From Photobacterium sp. CCB-ST2H9 (GTDB taxonomy: Bacteria > Pseudomonadota > Gammaproteobacteria > Enterobacterales > Vibrionaceae): 64,000 bases of DNA. Where the stretch lies: contig NZ_CP100425.1 in assembly GCF_023151555.2 (NCBI RefSeq), forward strand, positions 2,170,001 to 2,234,000. Reading direction: 5' to 3'. Under the pieces are notes generated by a model. It was not told where the DNA came from. It was given only the letters and a program-made list of their open reading frames with translations, and did no database searches. Shown here piece by piece: positions 54,040 to 63,343 of the stretch; the stretch's first letter is position 1, and each line of letters opens with the position of its first letter. Position numbers and translations under genes: made by a program.

Positions 54040-54870
54040 TCAGTACTCCGGCGCCAGTGACAACAGATCCTCATGTTGCCAATCAAGTCCCAACTCGCGG
54101 GCAGTCCTTTCTGCATTGATCCATTTTCCGTTTTCACCTTCTTGCAGAAACTCAGGAACCGGTAACCCGGCCAGCCTTGCCATTTCACGGTAATAGAGCT
54201 CACGACTCGGATGCTGCGGTGCACATAAATGCAGGGTGGTCATTGTCGGCCAGCGTTTCAGCATTGCCATGACAGCACGAATGACGTCATCGAGATGTAC
54301 CAGATTCACAGGCGCCCTGCCGTTGGCAATTGCCTGCCCGCCGGCCAGGTATTTAACCGGGTGGCGATGAGGGCCAATCAGACCGGCAAGCCGCAAGACG
54401 ACCAGATCCTGTCCCCACATCTGACGCAGACTTTGCTCCAGATGGAAATGAGCCTGACCAGATATCGTCGTGGGAACAGGTATCTTGTCTTCAGTGACTT
54501 CCCCTTCTGCATCCCCATAAACAGATGTTGTGCTGATAAAAATCATCCGCTTGCAGCCCGCTTGTTTTGCAGCCTGCGACAAACCGGTAATTTTTTCGAT
54601 ATAAGAGGCAGCAGTCATGTTGCGGCGACCCGGCGGGACGTTCACGATGAGCACATCGGCCGACAAAAAATCTTCAAGGGGTGCAATATCAGCAGTACCT
54701 AACGGCAGCTGCAAGACAACACCATCGATCCCCGCTTGCCAAAGACTCTGAATACCTGCCTCACTCTGTTTTGTGCCTGTCACCGGAAAACCGGCCTGAC
54801 TCAGAGATTTAGCAAGAGGCAGCCCCAGCCAGCCACAACCGCAAATACTGATACGCATTTTTGTTTTCAT
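54040..54870 (-). CDS. yeeZ: SDR-type NAD-dependent epimerase/dehydratase, YeeZ-like
   Basis: 276 residues. The Rossmann start is ISICGCGWLGLPLAKSLSQA, followed by VNVPPGRRN, FISTTSVYGDAEGEVTED, LRLAGLIGPHRHP and VNLVHLDDVI, which track E. coli YeeZ along its length. The extended-SDR Ser-Tyr region (STTSVYG) is present but the usual YxxxK lysine is replaced in context (QAHFHLEQSL), as in YeeZ. Enzymatic role unknown. AGGA lies about nine bases before ATG 54870. Confidence 0.85.
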   Translation of the reverse strand: MKTKMRISICGCGWLGLPLAKSLSQAGFPVTGTKQSEAGIQSLWQAGIDGVVLQLPLGTADIAPLEDFLSADVLIVNVPPGRRNMTAASYIEKITGLSQAAKQAGCKRMIFISTTSVYGDAEGEVTEDKIPVPTTISGQAHFHLEQSLRQMWGQDLVVLRLAGLIGPHRHPVKYLAGGQAIANGRAPVNLVHLDDVIRAVMAMLKRWPTMTTLHLCAPQHPSRELYYREMARLAGLPVPEFLQEGENGKWINAERTARELGLDWQHEDLLSLAPEY

Positions 54871-55186
54871 TGAGATATTCCTTGTCGTCAGCGGGCGTTG
54901 TATTTTTGTTGTACATTTAATTCAATCTGTAAATTAATTCCGCCACTTGAAAATTAATAACGCAAACCAGCGGAATACTCGGTATTTCATTCATTTTTCC
55001 CCTTTAAAATCATTTCAAAACTGAAAGGGAAAGTAGATCGTGATCAAACTATAATAAAAAGGAAAAGTGATTTTCAGAGATTTACTAGGAGGCGTGAAAA
55101 GAAAAGTAGTATAGTTTCATCATATTCGACATCGTTCCTACGATCTCGCCAATTTTGAAATTCAGTAACGAATCGCGGTTATCGCT
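54871..55186. promoter_or_regulatory. Divergent promoter region yeeZ/hexR
   Basis: 316 AT-rich bp between divergent starts. CTGTAAATTAATTCC (near 54927-54941) shows partial likeness to a HexR half-palindrome, matching about 10 of 15 positions of TGTAATTAAATTACA, so autoregulation of hexR is possible. No open frame of interest. Confidence 0.35.
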
Positions 55187-56041
55187 ATGAATACCCTTGA
55201 AAAAATACAAAACAATCTGGAAAACTTCAGTAAGTCCGAGCGTAAAGTTGCTGAAGTGATCATTGCTTCCCCGCAAACCGCTATTCATTCAAGCATCGCG
55301 ACACTGGCCAAAATGGCCGATGTCAGTGAGCCAACGGTCAACCGTTTTTGTCGTCGCCTGGATACCAAAGGCTTCCCGGATTTCAAACTCCACCTTGCCC
55401 AAAGTCTGGCAAACGGTACACCTTATGTGAACCGTAATGTTGAAGAAGACGACAGTGCTGAAGCCTACACGGCAAAAATTTTCGAATCAACAATGGCTTG
55501 CCTTGATGTTGCGAAAAGTAGTCTGGATGCCATGCAGATAAACCGCGCTGTGGATCTGCTCACGCAAGCCAAGCGTATTTCTTTCTTCGGGCTGGGTGCT
55601 TCAGCGTCCGTCGCGCATGATGCCATGAACAAATTCTTCCGCTTTAACATCCCAATTGTCTGTTTTGACGATGTTGTGATGCAGCGGATGAGTGTCATCA
55701 ACTGCAGTGATAACGATGTTGTGGTTCTCATTTCTCACACCGGCCGGACCAAAAACCTGGTAGAAATTGCTGCCATGGCCCGTGAAAATGGCGCCACCGT
55801 GATCGGGATTACCGCCAAGGACTCACCACTGGATCGTGAATGCTCGCTGTCTATCTGCCTGGATGTCCCGGAAGATACCGATATCTACATGCCGATGGCC
55901 AGCCGTGTCGTCCAGATGACTGTCATTGATGTGCTTGCCACAGGCTTTACCCTGCGCCGTGGCCCTGGCTTCAGAGAAAACCTCAAGCGCGTGAAAGAGT
56001 CGATCAAAGACTCCCGTATCGCGAAAGAAGGTCTGTTTTAA
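55187..56041 (+). CDS. hexR: RpiR family regulator HexR
   Basis: 284 residues. The N-terminal RpiR-type helix-turn-helix shows SKSERKVAEVIIASPQTAIH and ADVSEPTVNRFCRRLDTKGF. The C-terminal SIS domain has ISFFGLGASASVAHDAMNKF and VVVLISHTGRTKNLVEIAAM. HexR responds to 2-keto-3-deoxy-6-phosphogluconate and controls central carbon genes; pykA lies just downstream, and its promoter carries a HexR-type palindrome. A terminator at 56102 separates the two genes. Confidence 0.95.
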   Translation: MNTLEKIQNNLENFSKSERKVAEVIIASPQTAIHSSIATLAKMADVSEPTVNRFCRRLDTKGFPDFKLHLAQSLANGTPYVNRNVEEDDSAEAYTAKIFESTMACLDVAKSSLDAMQINRAVDLLTQAKRISFFGLGASASVAHDAMNKFFRFNIPIVCFDDVVMQRMSVINCSDNDVVVLISHTGRTKNLVEIAAMARENGATVIGITAKDSPLDRECSLSICLDVPEDTDIYMPMASRVVQMTVIDVLATGFTLRRGPGFRENLKRVKESIKDSRIAKEGLF

Positions 56042-56101
56042 ACGCAGAGCTCCGGCTACGGAAAAACAATCTCCGCAAGACCAATGCGCTGAAAATCCCT
56101 G

Positions 56102-56136
56102 AAAGCATGGCTTTATCGCCATGCTTTTCTTTTTTA
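56102..56136 (+). terminator. Rho-independent terminator of hexR
   Basis: AAAGCATGGC (56102-56111), loop TTTATC, GCCATGCTTT (56118-56127), then TCTTTTTT. Confidence 0.92.
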
Positions 56137-56252
56137 TACTCTCAGAGTTTGAAACAGAACATTCACATTCAATTTTCATGGATGAAAATGACGAACATGG
56201 ACTGTTAAATTCATCAATTCATTGTCCTATGTCGCCTTTTCATCACAATCAC

Positions 56253-56269
56253 CTGTAATAATATTACAG
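56253..56269. promoter_or_regulatory. HexR operator upstream of pykA
   Basis: CTGTAATAATATTACAG is a perfect palindrome with 8-bp arms round one A, fitting the HexR consensus TGTAATTAAATTACA at its outer bases. It is about 95 bp ahead of pykA. Directly beside it are TAGTGATAACACTA (56271-56284) and GCATCCTCAGGATGC (56294-56308), two more exact dyads, and a likely -10 TATAAT at 56317-56322. Confidence 0.8.
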
Positions 56270-56364
56270 ATAGTGATAACACTATATAGCCACGCATCCT
56301 CAGGATGCCTGGCTATTATAATTACCTCATCTCAACGTATCCTTTCGACTAGATGGAGAGCTTC

Positions 56365-57810
56365 ATGTCTCAAAGGCTAAGACGTACCAAGATTGTAACC
56401 ACACTCGGCCCTGCTACCGATCGCGACAACAACCTCGAAGCCATCATTGCGGCCGGTGCTAACGTGGTACGCATGAACTTTTCTCACGGCAGCCCTGAAG
56501 ACCATATCCAGCGCACTAAAAAAGTACGTGAAATTGCCGCTAAACTTGGCCGCCACGTTGCCATTCTTGGCGACCTGCAAGGCCCGAAAATCCGGATTTC
56601 GACCTTTAAAGAAGGCAAAATTCACCTGGCTGTCGGTGACACCTTTACGCTCGACAGCGAGCTGCCAAAAGGCGAAGGCAGCAAACAGGCTGTAGGCCTG
56701 GACTATAAAGAATTACCCAAAGATGTCGGCCCTGCCGATGTTCTGTTGTTAGATGACGGCCGTGTTCAGCTTGAAGTCACTCAGGTCGAAGGAAACAAAG
56801 TTCACACCAAAGTGATTGTTGGTGGTCCGCTGTCAAACAACAAAGGAATCAACAAAAAAGGCGGCGGCCTGTCTGCCGAAGCCCTGACTGAAAAAGATAA
56901 AGCCGACATCATCACTGCTGCGGCAATGAATGTTGATTACCTGGCTGTCTCCTTCCCGCGTAACGGCGAAGACATGCACTACGCTCGCCGCCTTGCGACA
57001 GATGCAGGCCTGAATGCGCGTCTTGTAGCAAAAGTTGAACGTGCTGAAGCTGTGGCCAGTGAAGAAGCCATGGATGACATCATCCTGGCTTCCGATGCCG
57101 TTATGGTCGCCCGGGGTGATCTGGGTGTTGAAATTGGCGATCCGGAACTGATTGGCGTTCAGAAGAAACTGATTCGACGCGCGCGCAGCCTGAACCGTAC
57201 GGTTATCACCGCCACACAGATGATGGAATCAATGATTACCAGCCCGATGCCAACCCGTGCCGAAGTCATGGACGTTGCTAACGCCGTGCTGGATGGTACT
57301 GATGCCGTAATGCTGTCTGCGGAGACAGCGGCTGGGGATTACCCGGTTGAAACGGTACAAGCCATGTCGAGCGTGTGTCTGGGTGCGGAAAAAGAGCACA
57401 GCGTCAATGTTTCTTCTCACCGTATGGACCGCACTTTTGATACGGCCGAAGAAACCATTGCGATGTCTACCATGTATGCCGCAAACCACATGGTGGGTGT
57501 GAAGGCTATGATTACCCTGACAGAGTCCGGCCGTACTCCGCTGATGATGTCACGCATCTCTTCTGGTCTGCCTATCTTTGCGCTGTCGCGTAATGAACAG
57601 ACTCTGAATCGTGCGGCGCTGTATCGTGGCGTTACACCAGTGTATTTTGACCGTGAAGGTGATGCGGGTCTGGATGTTGCAAAACACGCCGTGAACGATC
57701 TGAAAGAACTGAATCTGCTCAAATCAGGTGATCTGGTCATTATCACGCAGGGCGACATCATGGATACAGTCGGCAGCACAAACAACATGCGAATTCTGAC
57801 TGTAGAATAA
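56365..57810 (+). CDS. pykA: Pyruvate kinase II
   Basis: 481 residues from ATG 56365; GGAGAG lies six bases ahead, and E. coli PykA starts [20 protein letters not shown]. The active-site segments are intact: [66 protein letters not shown] and ATQMMESMI. The C-terminal effector domain is full length. It makes pyruvate and ATP from phosphoenolpyruvate and is AMP-stimulated in E. coli. A HexR site upstream links it to the regulator next door. Confidence 0.97.
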   Translation: MSQRLRRTKIVTTLGPATDRDNNLEAIIAAGANVVRMNFSHGSPEDHIQRTKKVREIAAKLGRHVAILGDLQGPKIRISTFKEGKIHLAVGDTFTLDSELPKGEGSKQAVGLDYKELPKDVGPADVLLLDDGRVQLEVTQVEGNKVHTKVIVGGPLSNNKGINKKGGGLSAEALTEKDKADIITAAAMNVDYLAVSFPRNGEDMHYARRLATDAGLNARLVAKVERAEAVASEEAMDDIILASDAVMVARGDLGVEIGDPELIGVQKKLIRRARSLNRTVITATQMMESMITSPMPTRAEVMDVANAVLDGTDAVMLSAETAAGDYPVETVQAMSSVCLGAEKEHSVNVSSHRMDRTFDTAEETIAMSTMYAANHMVGVKAMITLTESGRTPLMMSRISSGLPIFALSRNEQTLNRAALYRGVTPVYFDREGDAGLDVAKHAVNDLKELNLLKSGDLVIITQGDIMDTVGSTNNMRILTVE

Positions 57811-57832
57811 AGCGCGCTGCATTCAGTAAAAG

Positions 57833-57864
57833 AAAAAAGCTTGCGTACACCGCAAGCTTTTTTT
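57833..57864. terminator. Bidirectional terminator between pykA and rimJ
   Basis: AAAAAAGCTTGCG (57833-57845), loop TACAC, CGCAAGC (57851-57857) and seven T's. A and T runs on both sides serve both converging genes. Confidence 0.93.
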
Positions 57865-57875
57865 CTTTCAAACAG

Positions 57876-58460
57876 TCACGATTCTGGCTGTATCCAGTGC
57901 GGATTGATCCGGGCGGTCAGAATATGATCTTCCCATCGCCCATTAATCAGCAGATATTCTCTAGCCACACCTTCCTGTTCAAAGCCAGCTGATTTCAATA
58001 CAGCTGCACTTCGCTGATTTCGAGGAATATACGCAGCCATCACCCGATGAAAATGCTGCTCCTCAAACATCCAGCGGATCGCGGCATTCAGGGCCCGTCG
58101 CATGATCCCCTTCCCCTGCAGCTTTTCATCCAGTGAATATCCCACATGGCAGGCATAAAAAGGATGACGGACCAGATTGCTGAAATTAATCACGCCGCAG
58201 ACTTCGTCTGACCCTTCTCTGAAAATCACAAAATAATAGGCCAGATGATGCTTATGAAGCTCTGTCAGCTGTGCCAGCCGTCGCTCCCACCCCGCCACCG
58301 TGAAAAAAGCAGGATCCCGAAGCGGCTCCCAAGGCTGAAGAAAATTTTTATTGCGCTGATAATAAGCAGCAATCTGATGTGCATCTCTGTTGGTCACCAG
58401 ACGAACTGTCAATTCATCGACTTTCAAAGAGGATGAGCGCTGAATAATTGAATGAAACAA
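57876..58460 (-). CDS. rimJ: Ribosomal-protein S5-alanine N-acetyltransferase RimJ
   Basis: 194 residues from TTG 58460, supported by AGAGGT four bases upstream and by length; the family starts just before VRLVTxRDA. VRLVTNRDAHQIAAYYQRNK, FLQPWEPLRDPAF, GVINFSNLVRHPFYACHVGY, the CoA loop EKLQGKGIMRRALNAAIRWM and FEQEGVAREYLLINGRWEDH parallel E. coli RimJ. It acetylates the N-terminal alanine of ribosomal protein S5. A TTG start may keep expression low. Confidence 0.88.
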   Translation of the reverse strand: MFHSIIQRSSSLKVDELTVRLVTNRDAHQIAAYYQRNKNFLQPWEPLRDPAFFTVAGWERRLAQLTELHKHHLAYYFVIFREGSDEVCGVINFSNLVRHPFYACHVGYSLDEKLQGKGIMRRALNAAIRWMFEEQHFHRVMAAYIPRNQRSAAVLKSAGFEQEGVAREYLLINGRWEDHILTARINPHWIQPES

Positions 58461-58577
58461 GCTGACCTCTGCTTACTGCATCTATACTTTCTAGTTAACG
58501 CGACCGGCATTTTTTGTCGAGCGTTGAATGGCCTGACCCAGGCAGAATTTGTCGCTCTCTGACTATCTAAGGCAACT

Positions 58578-59063
58578 ATGTACTATGATCTCATCCACAC
58601 GGAGCTCGGCCTTATTTTTCTGCAAGCCGACCAAGAGGGGCTGAAATTACTCGCCTTTGCCAGTGACGGTTTCCAACCCTCTCCAAGCTGGATTCACCAC
58701 CCTGAGAAAATGCACGAATATTCCAGTCAGGTAAAGGAATACCTCAGAGGCCAGCGCCAGCAGTTTTCTCTGTCCCTGGCACCAACAGGCACAGACTTTC
58801 AAAAGAAAGTGTGGCTGGCAATTCAGGAAATTCCTTACGGGCAAATCATGACCTGCCAGCAAATTGCTGCACAGCTGGGAAACAAAAAGGCACATCAGGC
58901 GGTCGCACTGGCAAAGAATGTGAATCCCATCCCTCTGGTCATCCCCTGCCACCGTGTGGCTTGTGACCATCCCAGATTAAGCTGTCGTTTCGGGCTGGAT
59001 CTGATTCATCGCCTGCGAGAACTGGAAGCCGGTCATATTCAGCCTCAGCTCTTACCGCTCTGA
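58578..59063 (+). CDS. Methylated-DNA--protein-cysteine methyltransferase homologue
   Basis: 161 residues from ATG 58578, with AAGG six bases upstream. The DNA-binding domain has FQKKVWLAIQEIPYGQIMTC and the active-site segment NPIPLVIPCHRV with the acceptor Cys. The segment after it reads ACDHPRLSCRFGLDLIHRLR instead of the usual IGxxGxLTGYAGGLxxKxxLL, so the substrate-pocket loop is unusual. It should be an Ogt/Ada-type suicidal O6-alkylguanine repair protein. It stands alone between converging and diverging neighbours. Confidence 0.85.
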   Translation: MYYDLIHTELGLIFLQADQEGLKLLAFASDGFQPSPSWIHHPEKMHEYSSQVKEYLRGQRQQFSLSLAPTGTDFQKKVWLAIQEIPYGQIMTCQQIAAQLGNKKAHQAVALAKNVNPIPLVIPCHRVACDHPRLSCRFGLDLIHRLRELEAGHIQPQLLPL

Positions 59064-59093
59064 ACTGTCTTCAGTTACAGAGCGGTTCACAGG

Positions 59094-60629
59094 TTAAGGT
59101 TTATTAATACCGTACTCACGCAGTTTATTTGCGACTGCCGTGTGAGAAACACCCAGGCGTTTCGCCAGTTTGCGGGTTGACGGATAACTGCGGTACAGGT
59201 TTGACAGAATGCCGGACTCATACCGCTTCATGATGTCATCCAGTGTCCCGTCAAGCGTCTCTTCGTTGATCACGCTGGCAGACTCATGTTCCGGCAGATG
59301 AATATCATCCACCGTCATTTCATTACTTTCCAGCTGTGTCATCGCACGGAACAGCACATTGCGAAGCTGGCGGATGTTCCCCGGCCACGCATACTGACTC
59401 AGCATCTGAGACAATTTATCGGAAAGCGCAGGTTTCGGCTGCTGAAGTTCCTGAGCAAACTGAGACACAAAGAGCTCAGCCAAAGGCACGATATCCGCAG
59501 CACGCTCCCGCAATGGCGGTACAACCAACGACAGCACATTCAGACGATAGTAAAGGTCCTCACGGAACTGTCCCGCAGCCACCAGATCCGGCAAGCGTTT
59601 CTGTGTCGAGCAAATCACCCGGACGTCGACCTTCACTTCATGTTCTTCACCCACGCGGCGGAAAGTACCGTCTTGCAGGAATCGCAGCAGTTTCACCTGC
59701 AGATGAGAGGACATCTCACCAATTTCATACAGGAAAACGGTCCCGCCGCTGGCTTGCTCGAAAATCCCTTTTTTACCCGGTTCACCGCCAGTCCCGGCAA
59801 CCCCGAACAATTCAGTTTCAGCGGCATTGTCTGGCATGGAGACACAGTTCACCAGCAAAAACGGTTTATCCCGTCTCAGAGAACGCTGATGACAGGCACG
59901 GGCAAGCATTTCTTTACCGGTACCGGTTTCACCCTGAATCAGCAGCGGAGCATCCAGCAGCGACAATTTCTTCGCCTGCGCTATCAGATGGCGGAAACGC
60001 GAAGACTGACCAACCAGATGTTCGAAACCGTTATCACCGCTAATCTGACGCATCGCCAGCGGCATTTTCGCTTCAGAAAGTGATTTCAGCAGAATCACAG
60101 CACTGGCCAGCACTTCATTTTCCGCATCATCCGTAACATAAACCGGCAGGACTTCCATCAGATAATCCAGCCCGGCCAGTACGACCATTTCGCTGTAATG
60201 TTTGGCGCCGTCTTTCTCCAGCCAACGGTTGAAGTTAAACCCCAGAACACTGTGTATGGTCTCACCGAGAACTGCTTCACGGGATTTCCCCAGAACCAGC
60301 TCCGCGGGCTGATTGGTCAGGTCAATTTTGCCGTGCAGGTTGACCGAGAAAAACGGATCCGGCAACGCTTCCAACAAAGCTTTCAACTCTTTGTGCTCAC
60401 GCTCGCTGGGCATGAACTGTATTTTGCGAACATCTGTAACACCGTCCAGCTGACGGATTTGAGACATCAGCTGACGAAATTCTTCAAATTCGATTTCCGG
60501 ACAATTGAGATAAATGATCCCGCTACGATCGATTTCGATACCGTGCAAATCCAATTCACGGCTGGCGAGAATATCCAGTAATTCGCGGGTCATTCCTAGC
60601 CGGTCGACACAAAAGACTTGTAGTCTCAT
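59094..60629 (-). CDS. tyrR: Aromatic amino acid regulator TyrR
   Basis: 511 residues. An ACT domain (MRLQVFCVDRLGMTRELLDI) is followed by a PAS domain (about 78-190) and the central AAA domain with Walker A GETGTGKE. The sigma54-contact loop is degenerate (ELFGVAGTGGEPGKK, no GAFTGA), as in TyrR proteins that act with sigma70. The C-terminal Fis-like helix-turn-helix is STRKLAKRLGVSHTAVANKL. The Walker B segment reads GTVFLYEIGEMS: the Asp of the usual FLDEIGEMS is Tyr301, codon TAT where GAT would be expected. It controls aromatic amino acid synthesis and transport. Confidence 0.95.
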   Translation of the reverse strand: MRLQVFCVDRLGMTRELLDILASRELDLHGIEIDRSGIIYLNCPEIEFEEFRQLMSQIRQLDGVTDVRKIQFMPSEREHKELKALLEALPDPFFSVNLHGKIDLTNQPAELVLGKSREAVLGETIHSVLGFNFNRWLEKDGAKHYSEMVVLAGLDYLMEVLPVYVTDDAENEVLASAVILLKSLSEAKMPLAMRQISGDNGFEHLVGQSSRFRHLIAQAKKLSLLDAPLLIQGETGTGKEMLARACHQRSLRRDKPFLLVNCVSMPDNAAETELFGVAGTGGEPGKKGIFEQASGGTVFLYEIGEMSSHLQVKLLRFLQDGTFRRVGEEHEVKVDVRVICSTQKRLPDLVAAGQFREDLYYRLNVLSLVVPPLRERAADIVPLAELFVSQFAQELQQPKPALSDKLSQMLSQYAWPGNIRQLRNVLFRAMTQLESNEMTVDDIHLPEHESASVINEETLDGTLDDIMKRYESGILSNLYRSYPSTRKLAKRLGVSHTAVANKLREYGINKP

Positions 60630-60795
60630 AGCAATTGCCTATTCACTCCAGACTAACTGTCAACAATTCGTGACACGGAAGAAGTGTGCGCGGAAGTTTC
60701 CGGATCGTCAAGACAGTAAATGCACAAGGTGAGAGCTGTATCGTGATGATATGGCGGCAAAAAAGCCCAATTGATGATTCATGCCATAGATTGAA

Positions 60796-60830
60796 TAAAA
60801 AACAACCAGCCTGAATCCCTGGCTGGTTGT
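60796..60830 (-). terminator. Rho-independent terminator of ycjX-ycjF
   Basis: On the minus strand ACAACCAGCC, nine-base loop, GGCTGGTTGT (60802-60830), then six T's. It lies just after ycjF and before the tyrR promoter. Confidence 0.92.
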
Positions 60831-60845
60831 CTGCAATATCCTGAA

Positions 60846-61886
60846 TCAGGTCTTTGGTGTCTCTGATTGATCCGCCCCCAAGCGCCCGATTAAATCCCGG
60901 CGAATATCGCTTAATGCCGGTGCCTGATCCGGCTGCCAGGGCAATGGACGCATCAGATTCATCGCCTTCAGCCCCAGCCGACCGGTCAGCAGGCCAATCC
61001 CCAGTCCCTGTGCAGCTCTGGCGGACAAGCGCCCCGTCAGGTGGACAGATAACAGATCCATACTGCTGTCTGTGATTAACTCACTGGCCCCGGCGATCGC
61101 CATATTTTTCAGAACCAGTTTAAACAACTGAATTCGGGACCAGTAACCCAGTTCAATCCCATAGACGGCCGCAATCTGGTCAATCAAACGGAAATTACGC
61201 CAGGCCACCAGTAAAGCATCGGCAATCGCCAGCGGGCTGACTGCCACCATCAAAGCAGCTTCACGGGCATACTTCACCACCAGTTTTTTCGCCTGCTTAT
61301 CCTGCTGACTGACCACCAAGTGATCGTACATCTGCATTACTTCCGCATCATTATGCGTGGCGGCAAGCGACGCCAGCCATCGGCTGTAACCGGCATTTTC
61401 ATGCGTAATCCCGCCTTGTTTTGCCAATCGGGTACAGAACGCTTTCCCCTGGCCGATACCGTCTTCCGCCAGCAATTGCTCTGCCTGCTCACGCTCCGTC
61501 TGCCGTGCTTTCAGACGACGCAGACGCACCCATTCACGGCCAATCGCACCAATTCCCGTGGCAGCCACGGAAGCCACCAGCACACTCCAGCCCAGTGATA
61601 GCCAGTCGCCACTCTGATAAGCCGTGGCGACATAATCCACACTCTGCCAGACGGTCAGACCCACGCCCCCGAGCAGCAACGTCTTCAGCCAGCGTCCTTT
61701 TGAGCTGTGCTTGCCCAGTGTTTTCTGCAACTGCGCCTCAGCCTGCGTTTCCTGCTCATCTTCAGGTCCGGCGGGCAGAAAGCTCTTCTGTTCACCGGCA
61801 AATTCATAACGGGCTTTCAGCTCAGGCGAAGCCTGAGCCTGTTCTTGTTCGTCGAATACAATCTTGCTTTGATACGATTTCGTCAT
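60846..61886 (-). CDS. ycjF: YcjF family membrane protein (DUF697)
   Basis: 346 residues. A charged, Gln/Glu-rich N-terminus (about 1-65) precedes two membrane helices (LLLGGVGLTVWQSVDYV and LGWSVLVASVAATGIGAIG). The conserved block VVKYAREAALMVAVSPLAIA with DALLVAWRNFRLIDQIAAVY and YGIELGYWSRIQLFKLVLKN is the YcjF/DUF697 signature. It overlaps the ycjX stop by ATGA. The pair belongs to the phage-shock region in enterobacteria; molecular function is unknown. Confidence 0.9.
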   Translation of the reverse strand: MTKSYQSKIVFDEQEQAQASPELKARYEFAGEQKSFLPAGPEDEQETQAEAQLQKTLGKHSSKGRWLKTLLLGGVGLTVWQSVDYVATAYQSGDWLSLGWSVLVASVAATGIGAIGREWVRLRRLKARQTEREQAEQLLAEDGIGQGKAFCTRLAKQGGITHENAGYSRWLASLAATHNDAEVMQMYDHLVVSQQDKQAKKLVVKYAREAALMVAVSPLAIADALLVAWRNFRLIDQIAAVYGIELGYWSRIQLFKLVLKNMAIAGASELITDSSMDLLSVHLTGRLSARAAQGLGIGLLTGRLGLKAMNLMRPLPWQPDQAPALSDIRRDLIGRLGADQSETPKT

Positions 61887-63280
61887 CGTAATTTATCTCC
61901 CAGCAAAAACGACAGGGTTTTGTCCATTCGGATATGCGGCAACGGCTCATCACTTTGCTGTGGCAACGGCCGGAAGCTGACAAAGTCAAAGCGCTGCGCT
62001 TGCCAGAAACTGTCATCCGGCAGTCGTCTCGGAACTTCTCCCGGAAACAGGGTTTGTGCCTGTCCGGATAACGTATGCCCCCGCAGCGCGGGCACCTGCG
62101 TTCCCTGATGCGTGACAAAACCCGGTTCAGTCGCCTGAATCGCCGCCAGACTGGTACAACTCATATTGATGCCTTCAAACGATGCGGTCTGCCAGGCTTC
62201 GTTAACCATTTGCTGGAGCAGACTGACCAGATTCGGGTGCTGTTCCGGGGTCACATGATCCGCTTTGGTGGCGGCAAACAGCACTTTATCAATCCGGGGC
62301 GAGAACAGACGACGCAACAACGAGCTGCGGCCATAATGAAAACTCTGCATCAGTTGATTGAGTGCGTGACGCATGTCGTTGAAAGACTCCGGCCCGGCAT
62401 TCAGTGGCTGCAGACAATCAACCAGAATGATCTGCCGATCAAAACGAGAAAAATGCTCGCGGTAGAAACCTTTCACCACATGCTGCTGATAGTACTTATA
62501 GCGGCTGCGCAGCATGCCAAAGTTGGTGTTATCACCTGCATCCCTGAGCTGGCTTTCGCTGTAATTCTCCAGCCACATGAAAGGAAAGAACTGCAGCACC
62601 GGCGCACCGGCCAGTTCCCCCGGTAACACAAAACGCCCGGGCTGAACCCAGTGCAAACCCGCTTCAGCCTTACATTTATAGAGATATTCCGTAAATTGCG
62701 CGGCCAGTTTCGCCAATGCGCTTTCATCTGCAGCCGCCAGCGGGTCGAAGGCTTCTCCTGCGCTCAGCCAGCTCTTCGCCAGTACCTGACGACGTCCCGT
62801 CATCAGCCGGGTCTGCTGTTTTGACCACGCCAGATAGTCCATCTCCAGCAACGGTAAATCGAGCAGCCATTCTCCCGGATAGTCAATAATATCCAGATAC
62901 AGGGTGGCGGTATCCTGCAACAATTTCAGCGGGCCTTTCTGCGGCTTGAATCGCAATGCCATTCGGATCTGGCTGACATCCCGGGTCGGCTCAGGCCAGT
63001 GCGGCGGAGTCGTCAGCAAAGCCTGCATCCCCTCTTCATAACTGAAAGCTGGTACATGCATGTCAATCTGAGGCACCCGGCGGGCCCCCAGCAGATAACC
63101 ATCGCTGACGGCCGGAAATAAAGGCAGCCTCGGGTTGGTACTGACATGCTGTAACTGATTAACCAGCGAAGTAATAAATGCCGTTTTCCCTGCCCGGGAT
63201 AATCCAGTCACGGCAAGCCTGACGTGCCTGTCCAGACCTCGGTTCACCAGCTTATTGAGCTCTTGCCCCAAATGAATCAT
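61883..63280 (-). CDS. ycjX: YcjX family P-loop GTPase-like protein
   Basis: 465 residues from ATG 63280; the 28 codons upstream have no family counterpart. The N-terminus ELNKLVNRGLDRHVRLAVTG leads into the P-loop GLSRAGKTAF. DIIDYPGEWLLDLPLL carries the DxPGEW motif and VLFAATKADHV the NKxD-like TKAD base-recognition motif. This is the YcjX/DUF463 family, which binds GTP. Its role in envelope stress is inferred from the co-regulation of ycjXF with psp genes in enterobacteria. Confidence 0.92.
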   Translation of the reverse strand: MIHLGQELNKLVNRGLDRHVRLAVTGLSRAGKTAFITSLVNQLQHVSTNPRLPLFPAVSDGYLLGARRVPQIDMHVPAFSYEEGMQALLTTPPHWPEPTRDVSQIRMALRFKPQKGPLKLLQDTATLYLDIIDYPGEWLLDLPLLEMDYLAWSKQQTRLMTGRRQVLAKSWLSAGEAFDPLAAADESALAKLAAQFTEYLYKCKAEAGLHWVQPGRFVLPGELAGAPVLQFFPFMWLENYSESQLRDAGDNTNFGMLRSRYKYYQQHVVKGFYREHFSRFDRQIILVDCLQPLNAGPESFNDMRHALNQLMQSFHYGRSSLLRRLFSPRIDKVLFAATKADHVTPEQHPNLVSLLQQMVNEAWQTASFEGINMSCTSLAAIQATEPGFVTHQGTQVPALRGHTLSGQAQTLFPGEVPRRLPDDSFWQAQRFDFVSFRPLPQQSDEPLPHIRMDKTLSFLLGDKLR

Positions 63281-63317
63281 ATCCTGCCCTTTGAATTTGA
63301 GTTGTGATTGGCTGGAA

Positions 63318-63343
63318 CAGAAAAGCAGGCCGCTGCCTGCTTT
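63318..63343 (-). terminator. Hairpin between pspC and ycjX, likely partial terminator
   Basis: AAAGCAGGC (63322-63330), loop CGCT, GCCTGCTTT (63335-63343); the minus-strand tail is TTTTCTGTT. A second dyad, ACCTGAAT-TC-ATTCAGGT (63353-63370), lies between it and the pspC stop. Together they may set the level of ycjXF relative to pspABC. Confidence 0.75.
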
